Origin: Methanobacteriota archaeon
GTDB lineage: Archaea; Thermoplasmatota; Poseidoniia; Poseidoniales; Poseidoniaceae
DNA length: 7,666 nucleotides
Direction: 5' to 3'
Assembly: GCA_002726395.1 (NCBI GenBank)
Contig: PBTA01000076.1
Span: 1 to 7,666, forward strand
Both the position numbers and the translations under genes were made by a program. Under the pieces are notes generated by a model. That model was given only the letters and a program-made list of their open reading frames with translations. It made no database searches and was not told the origin of the DNA. Numbering within the stretch: position 1 is the first letter of the stretch; each line of letters opens with the position of its first letter. Shown one piece after another: positions 6,001-7,666 of this stretch.

Positions 6001-7666
6001 CTTCCGTCGATGTGATTGCCTTTCCCCCAGTTGGTGGCATAGCCTGCGTCGTAGTAGTCATTACTGACAAAGAAAATCTTGCCTTGTCCGTAGGCAACTT
6101 CACCAATCACACTATCACTTTGGGGGCCATAATATGACCTCCAAAATCCATTACGAATACCACTCGCGTCGACAGAATCTGTCGCGCTCTGCCCACGGAT
6201 TTGATCTGGGGCCGACTCGAAGCCTGTTCCACTTGCAGCAGGTTGCTTATCCCAGGTTTTGCTGCCACCATCTGGGCCATTGACAAGATTTAAGTCAAAT
6301 ATTTGATTCAGAAAAACAACATCCTCGGCTCCAAATGTTGCCGTCTGGACAAGAATACCTCCGCCGCTGACATAATCTCGCAAAAGAGACCTTGCCTCTG
6401 CAGGAAAATCAGCACTACTACTGGGGTTAAAAACATTTTTCTTCTCAATATCCGTCATAAAGAAGAAGGACGGACCACCGGAGCTGGCTAAACTCGACCT
6501 CAGCTTTGCGACATCAGTAAAGTTTACAACCGTATCGTCAATCGAAAAATCAGAACCATCATTTTTAAGCTTCTGCATAATAGACAGAAGATTACTATTT
6601 TCATCAGATTTATCGCCGACGCCATTACCATTCAAGCCCGGCTGATTGTAGACAATGATTGTGATTGCACCCGGCGATGACGCAACTTGGAATGGCCCCT
6701 GTTGCAGCTCTTCAAACTCAGCTTCACTCACCCCAATCACGGAGGTGGTGAAGCTTTCGCCATCGATTTCAAAACGCAGGAACGCCGCTTCCTTGCCATT
6801 AATCGTGGTGCGTTCCACCTCAACATCGTTTTGATCTAACCCCGCTTCGATCAACTCCTGCGACAACACAATCTGATCGCCGGCCTTGTAGCCCTGAATC
6901 GTGTCGTCACCACGGGACAACACAAAAGTATCTCCGCCCTTACCACCATTCAGCAGGTCGTCGCCATTGCCGCCATCGAGGGTGTCATCACCCTTGCCGC
7001 CTTCCAGGGTGTCGTCGCCAGCTCCAGCCTCAATGCTGTCGTCTCCCTTCTCACCATCAATCAGATCAGCACCACTGCCACCATCCACAACGTCATTACC
7101 ACCACCGGCTTCGATCTCATCCGCTCCTGCTCCGCCATCCACCGTGTCGGCACCAGCACCGGCCTCAATGCTGTCGTCACCTTTTTCGCCATCAATCAGG
7201 TCGGCACCCCCGCCGCCGTCAACCACGTCATCACCGCCGCCTGCTTCGATCTCATCCGCTCCTGCTCCGCCATCCACCGTGCCGCCCTCGGTATCAATCT
7301 CTTCAATCGCAATTACCTCAACAGCCTCACTCACACCAATCACGGTGGTGGTAAAGCTTTCGCTAGCGATTTCAAAGCGCAGCAACGCTGCTTCCTTGCC
7401 ATCAATCGTGCTGCGTTCCACAACAACGGCATCAGGCGTTAATCCAGCAGCAACCAGGTCGGCCGACAGAACAATCTGATCATCGGCCTTGTAACCCTGA
7501 ATCGTGTCATCACCGAGGGACAACACGTAGGTATCCCCTCCTGAGCCACCAATCAGCAGGTCATCGCCACTGCCGCCATCAAGGATGTCATCACCCTTGC
7601 CGCCATCCAAGGTGTCGGCACCAGCTCCAGCCTCAATGCTGTCGTCCCCTTTTTCGCCATCAATCA
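1..7666 (-). CDS. Internal fragment of a giant RTX (hemolysin-type calcium-binding repeat) protein, open at both ends
   Basis: One minus-strand frame is open across the whole window: about 2,554 codons with no in-frame stop seen on a codon-by-codon reading. RTX motifs stay in this frame from end to end, so there is no sign of a frameshift. About 74 nonapeptides of the GGxGxDxLx type form calcium-binding beta-rolls. They alternate with linker domains, an amidotransferase-like alpha/beta domain and a cadherin-like domain. No membrane segment was seen, and only one cysteine (codon 3615-3617), which suits an extracellular protein. RTX proteins are normally exported by type I secretion (ABC transporter, membrane fusion protein, TolC-like channel) with an uncleaved C-terminal signal. 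That signal would lie beyond position 1 and is not visible. Start, ribosome binding site and promoter lie beyond 7666. Function is unknown; adhesion, motility or surface coat are guesses from related giant proteins. The RTX call is very secure, the biological role is not. Confidence 0.96.
96..338 (-). repeat. RTX array 6 (about 9 nonapeptides)
   Basis: Residues 2443-2523 hold nine units: AEGGNDTVD, AGGGDDKID, AGAGADEIK, AGDGDDLVY, GGEGNDLLQ, GGQGGDQLI, GEAGNDTLD, GGRGDDFLN and GGEGANHYV. The AGAGADEI types resemble array 2 at the other end of the window. The final units resemble the end of array 5. The array runs into a cap identical in type to that of linker E. Confidence 0.94.
339..732 (-). 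other. Linker E, diverged member of the C/D linker family
   Basis: After the cap LSEGTDVIASFVGGKDSFEL, residues 2311-2442 show the landmarks of the C/D linker in the same order: QQGGEKPDDL, YQWNESSLTVSF, NDHTTYVIDYVD, LLNVYKGSDGNDSN, VWSVATSDGEQ and a closing FPGSDA. It is clearly homologous to C and D but less similar to them than they are to each other, so it is an older copy. The next array begins within a few residues of FPGSDA, as in the other copies. Confidence 0.75.
723..1073 (-). repeat. RTX array 5 (about 13 nonapeptides)
   Basis: Residues 2198-2314 hold about 13 units. The first two match the start of array 4 (GLGGNDTID, GGGGDDTID). The rest differ: GGFGDDTLI, GGEGDDTLK, GNQGDDTLY, GNAGNDSIY, GEEGDDFLD. 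The last unit, GGDGANHYV, leads into the cap LSEGTDVIASF. Codon use is mixed, intermediate between arrays 2 and 4. Confidence 0.94.
1074..1589 (-). other. Linker unit D, second copy of unit C
   Basis: The unit opens GGSGDDLLDF and continues through ENNEIDGGAGNDVV to the cap YALSEGIDFIQHYISGVDK. Its linker has QGGEAPNLPESLEGQWSSE, NHTTYLINYEG and IDFLDIYAGTE, and ends VWTVPTTDGLAADQ. DNA at 1094-1154 is identical to 2294-2354 over 61 bases, by eye. Protein differences from unit C cluster in the middle of the linker and after VDK. It leads into RTX array 5. Confidence 0.75.
1590..1760 (-). other. Spacer with degenerate RTX turns between array 4 and unit D
   Basis: Residues 1969-2025 leave the array through VFNPNEAPGTKVALNGGAG and continue with turns that keep acidic residues but lose the nonapeptide spacing (EDEITIKQNF, GGDDDDSIAIDS). 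The run of four aspartates is unusual for a beta-roll turn. The segment has no counterpart upstream of unit C, which there is preceded by the short degenerate patch. Confidence 0.65.
1761..2273 (-). repeat. RTX array 4 (about 19 nonapeptides), AT-rich
   Basis: Residues 1798-1968 are the longest uninterrupted array in the window, about 19 units. Examples are GLGGNDTIE, GGDGDDTLN, GGDNDDKLY, GNNGNDTLN and GGEGDDQLY. Unit boundaries are very regular and neighbours nearly identical, suggesting recent tandem expansion. The leucine is almost always TTA, and Asn/Asp are usually AAT/GAT. Composition is about 36% GC in 1861-1980 by hand count, far from the GC-rich array 2 of the same gene. Confidence 0.96.
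2274..2789 (-). other. Linker unit C (RTX lead-in plus beta-rich domain), duplicated as unit D
   Basis: The unit opens with two RTX-like turns (GGSGDDLLDF, then GGAGNDVVLTQANSGG) and the cap YALSEGIDFIQHYVAGVDK. A domain follows with QGGEAPNNLPELLEGQWSE, a strand pair around NHNTYLVNYDG and LEFLDIYIGTE. It ends VWTVPTTDGLAADQ and a short FPGS motif just before RTX array 4. I recognise no named family. The whole unit aligns to unit D at a constant offset of 1200 bp, with small compensating codon indels in the middle. Confidence 0.75.
2790..2925 (-). repeat. Short degenerate RTX patch (about 4 turns)
   Basis: Residues 1580-1625 contain imperfect turns: SDVIIASEKNDWIQ, GGAGDFIN (one residue short of nine) and GGPGKDIIN, then AYGGSMSGSN. 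Some aspartates at ligand positions are replaced, as in GGPGKD. The patch joins linker B to the following ISGGSGDDLLDF segment. Confidence 0.7.
2928..3429 (-). other. Linker domain B (about 167 residues), second copy of linker A
   Basis: Residues 1412-1579 repeat linker A with about 22 substitutions and no indels. Conserved blocks include DEQQFIDS, FAYQYSFKYQL, LVVLTDYEATEL, HPYLVYQGDNAEYKFKWDAS and SARPSLITSADPLHIVT. Many differences are charge changes at probable surface positions (G to E, G to D, A to K, E to N). It follows the 19-residue array through a short lead-in (DTYKIAGGNHTIVGF) and runs into a short RTX patch. Confidence 0.8.
3480..4292 (-). repeat. Atypical beta-roll/beta-helix array, about 13 units with a period near 19 residues
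   Basis: Residues 1125-1395 show units of about 18-20 residues instead of nine. Each starts with a GxGxD-like turn followed by a strand, then a second half without calcium ligands. Examples are GPGDNQITLQGTGGNTLVS, GAGDDQFKLSNSGHNSIAS, GNGNDYLDLEGIGQKNVINA and GDGDNEISISNSGQQSIFS. An approximate consensus is GxG[DN][DN]xIxLxxxGxxxIxA/S. The second half usually has its own Gly and strand, so each unit may be two beta-roll turns of which only one binds calcium. The window's only cysteine (3615-3617, in TLIKCGGTIYG) lies here. Linkers A and B bracket the array. Confidence 0.8.
4329..4830 (-). other. Linker domain A (about 167 residues), first copy of a duplicated RTX-associated domain
   Basis: Residues 945-1112 start with the RTX cap TIVGFEYGLDRLILD. 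The rest is predicted mostly beta: DEQQFIDSIKI, FAYQYSFKYQL, EHALVVLTDYEATELDW, HPYLVYQGDNAEYKFKWDAS, LNDFALTWLAFDERSAGDG and a last segment, SEGIDLSARPSLITSADPLH. I do not recognise a named family. A second copy (linker B) lies exactly 1401 bp downstream in the gene, with no gap in the alignment. Over about 167 residues I count 22 differences, roughly 87% identity. DNA at 4330-4379 is identical to 2929-2978 over 50 bases, so the duplication is recent or is being homogenised. Confidence 0.8.
4863..5159 (-). repeat. RTX array 3 (about 11 nonapeptides)
   Basis: Residues 836-934 comprise about 11 nonapeptides beginning GTEFHDTII and GNSGRDIIN and passing through GNTGDDTLE, GAAGNDTLI, GGIGEDSLE and GEGGNDLLF. 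The last turns are irregular (GGSGDGALD, then a short GESDTFLINEG), where calcium ligands are lost. This array has more Glu and Asn in ligand positions than the other arrays, so calcium affinity may be weaker. It abuts linker domain A. Confidence 0.93.
5160..5637 (-). other. Unassigned non-RTX domain between cadherin-like domain and RTX array 3
   Basis: Residues 676-835 match nothing I recognise. The stretch is rich in aromatic residues, unlike the RTX arrays: QYTLVEDYDP, EEYTKFYVTEANRP, SRYSFSESSNPERITWTTY, DYQIGIDSYTILFIPESE. A proline-rich hinge follows (YAPPAPNENFKPSEP). It ends SQEVVTDWSFKGTEFHDTI, which leads straight into RTX array 3; 'w.f.Gt...DtI.Gn' is a common way for an RTX block to begin. 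Predicted mainly beta. A ligand-binding or spacer role is possible but unproved. Confidence 0.6.
5640..5934 (-). other. Cadherin-like / tandem-95 (VCBS-type) Ig-like domain
   Basis: About 98 residues (577-675) follow the pattern of bacterial cadherin-like repeats. It begins TPATIEGDVTGSGG, then has ISASDPEGLSGADAFSI, followed by PKNGTVELS. The centre has VTWSYKANEGYAGSDQFLI and the end reads TVTDDLGGRTNQTISVEVTG. The 'nGtv', 'wtY.an.gy.GsD.f.itvtDd.G' signature is characteristic of these beta-sandwich domains in large surface adhesins, where the Asp residues usually bind calcium at domain junctions. Only one copy is seen in this window. Confidence 0.82.
5946..6671 (-). other. Alpha/beta domain resembling the class I amidotransferase / ThuA-like fold, apparently non-catalytic
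   Basis: Residues 332-573 contain no RTX repeats and read like a compact alpha/beta domain. It opens with a hydrophobic strand, AITIIVYNQPG. Later come PSFFFMTDIE, a helix plus Gly-rich turn and strand (LLRDYVSGGGILVQTATFG) and a final strand, YGQGKIFFVSNDYYDAGY, before a helix ending AWVLPQIIEEA. A 'YV.GGGilv' turn and a late 'yGqGkiffvs' strand are typical of flavodoxin-like domains in the ThuA/GATase1-like superfamily. This is a fold impression, not a family match. There is no cysteine in the segment, so the amidotransferase nucleophile is absent and a binding role is more likely than glutamine hydrolysis. It sits between the first RTX pair and a cadherin-like domain. Confidence 0.5.
6720..6920 (-). 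other. RTX cap and linker H (second copy of linker G)
   Basis: This segment of about 67 residues starts LSRGDDTIQGYKAGDQIVLS. It contains ERTTINGKEAAFLRFEI and SFTTSVIGVSEAEFEELQQ. It aligns without gaps to linker G at an offset of 603 bp. It closes the N-terminal RTX part and leads through GPFQVASSPGA into the alpha/beta domain. Confidence 0.75.
6921..7286 (-). repeat. RTX array 2 (about 13 nonapeptides)
   Basis: Residues 127-248 hold about 13 nonapeptides, preceded by a short GGTVD lead-in. Examples are GGAGADEIE, AGGGDDVVD, GGGGADLID, GEKGDDSIE and GGNGDDLLN. A block of five units (45 residues, 135 bp) is present twice in succession, the second copy diverging slightly. The last units (GGKGDDTLD, GGNGDDLLN, GGKGGDTFV) match the end of array 1. 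Base composition is GC-rich for this gene, about 58% in 7021-7140 by hand count. Confidence 0.95.
7313..7523 (-). other. RTX cap and linker G (first copy)
   Basis: About 70 residues follow RTX array 1. They start with the usual end-of-array signature (VLSLGDDTIQGYKADDQIVLS) in which a nonapeptide is followed by a predicted beta-strand pair. A predicted beta-rich segment follows, containing ERSTIDGKEAALLRFEI and SFTTTVIGVSEA. No catalytic motif is visible. The same segment recurs 603 bp downstream in the gene (6720-6920) with only scattered substitutions. It probably caps one beta-roll and spaces it from the next. Confidence 0.75.
7524..7664 (-). repeat. RTX array 1 (about 5 nonapeptides, continues past window edge)
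   Basis: Five consecutive nine-residue units run from residue 1 to about 47, for example GEKGDDSIE, AGAGADTLD, GGKGDDILD and GGSGDDLLI, ending in GGSGGDTYV. The glycine and aspartate positions match the calcium-binding beta-roll consensus. The array is cut by the window edge, so its full length is unknown. It runs straight into a cap and linker that begins LSLGDDTIQGY. Confidence 0.93.

Larger units (their letters stand above)
6720..7666 (-). repeat. Tandem segmental duplication, 603-bp (201-residue) period
   Basis: Matching landmarks lie exactly 603 bp apart. The GDDTIQ turn is at 7500 and 6897, and the GDDSIE turn at 7635 and 7032. The similarity spans roughly 7323-7666 against 6720-7063, covering the end of an RTX array plus its linker. 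The upstream copy may extend beyond the window. Confidence 0.85.

Noticed and set aside
5946..6671. Active glutamine amidotransferase or protease domain
   Set aside because: No cysteine occurs in the segment, and no Ser/His/Asp protease motif was recognised, so catalysis cannot be claimed.
6901..7479. Plus-strand open frame of 192 codons, Ser/Pro/Ala-rich
   Set aside because: It is the antisense of RTX array 2 and linker G. Reverse complements of GGxGxD codons give Ser/Pro strings, so the open frame is a by-product of the repeats.

Overview
The whole window lies inside one giant protein-coding gene on the minus strand. The frame whose codons occupy plus-strand triplets starting at positions divisible by 3 was read from end to end by eye, and no stop was found. 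That gives about 2,554 codons with neither a start nor a stop, so both gene ends lie outside. Residue numbers below count from the codon at 7662-7664 (residue 1) down to the codon at 3-5 (about residue 2554). No second gene, RNA gene, mobile element, promoter or terminator could be supported.

The product is a very large acidic RTX protein, of the kind with hemolysin-type calcium-binding nonapeptides GGxGxDxLx. Such proteins leave Gram-negative cells through type I secretion and fold outside on binding calcium. About 74 nonapeptides fall into several arrays, separated by non-RTX modules. N to C, the order is: RTX array and linker (7666-7320); a second array and linker (7286-6720) repeating the first at 603 bp; an alpha/beta domain resembling the class I glutamine amidotransferase/ThuA fold (6671-5946); a cadherin-like (tandem-95/VCBS type) domain (5934-5640); an unassigned stretch (5637-5160); an RTX array (5159-4863); linker domain A (4830-4329); an unusual array with a period of about 19 residues (4292-3480); linker domain B, a near copy of A (3429-2928); a short RTX patch; then three rounds of RTX array plus a different linker family (C, D, E, and F cut by the window edge).

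The gene seems to have grown by in-frame segmental duplication at several scales: 135, 603, 627, 1200 and 1401 bp, all multiples of 3. Base composition differs sharply between arrays: about 58% GC near 7021-7140 and about 36% near 1861-1980, where leucine is nearly always TTA. Modules may therefore differ in age or origin.

The organism cannot be named with confidence. Giant RTX surface proteins with cadherin-like inserts are common in marine cyanobacteria (Synechococcus) and marine proteobacteria. Moderate GC and the 'HYVLSEGTDVI' type RTX caps fit the former, but this is inference. The likely role is extracellular or at the cell surface: adhesion, motility, surface layer or defence. Nothing here shows which, and no toxin or enzyme active site was recognised.
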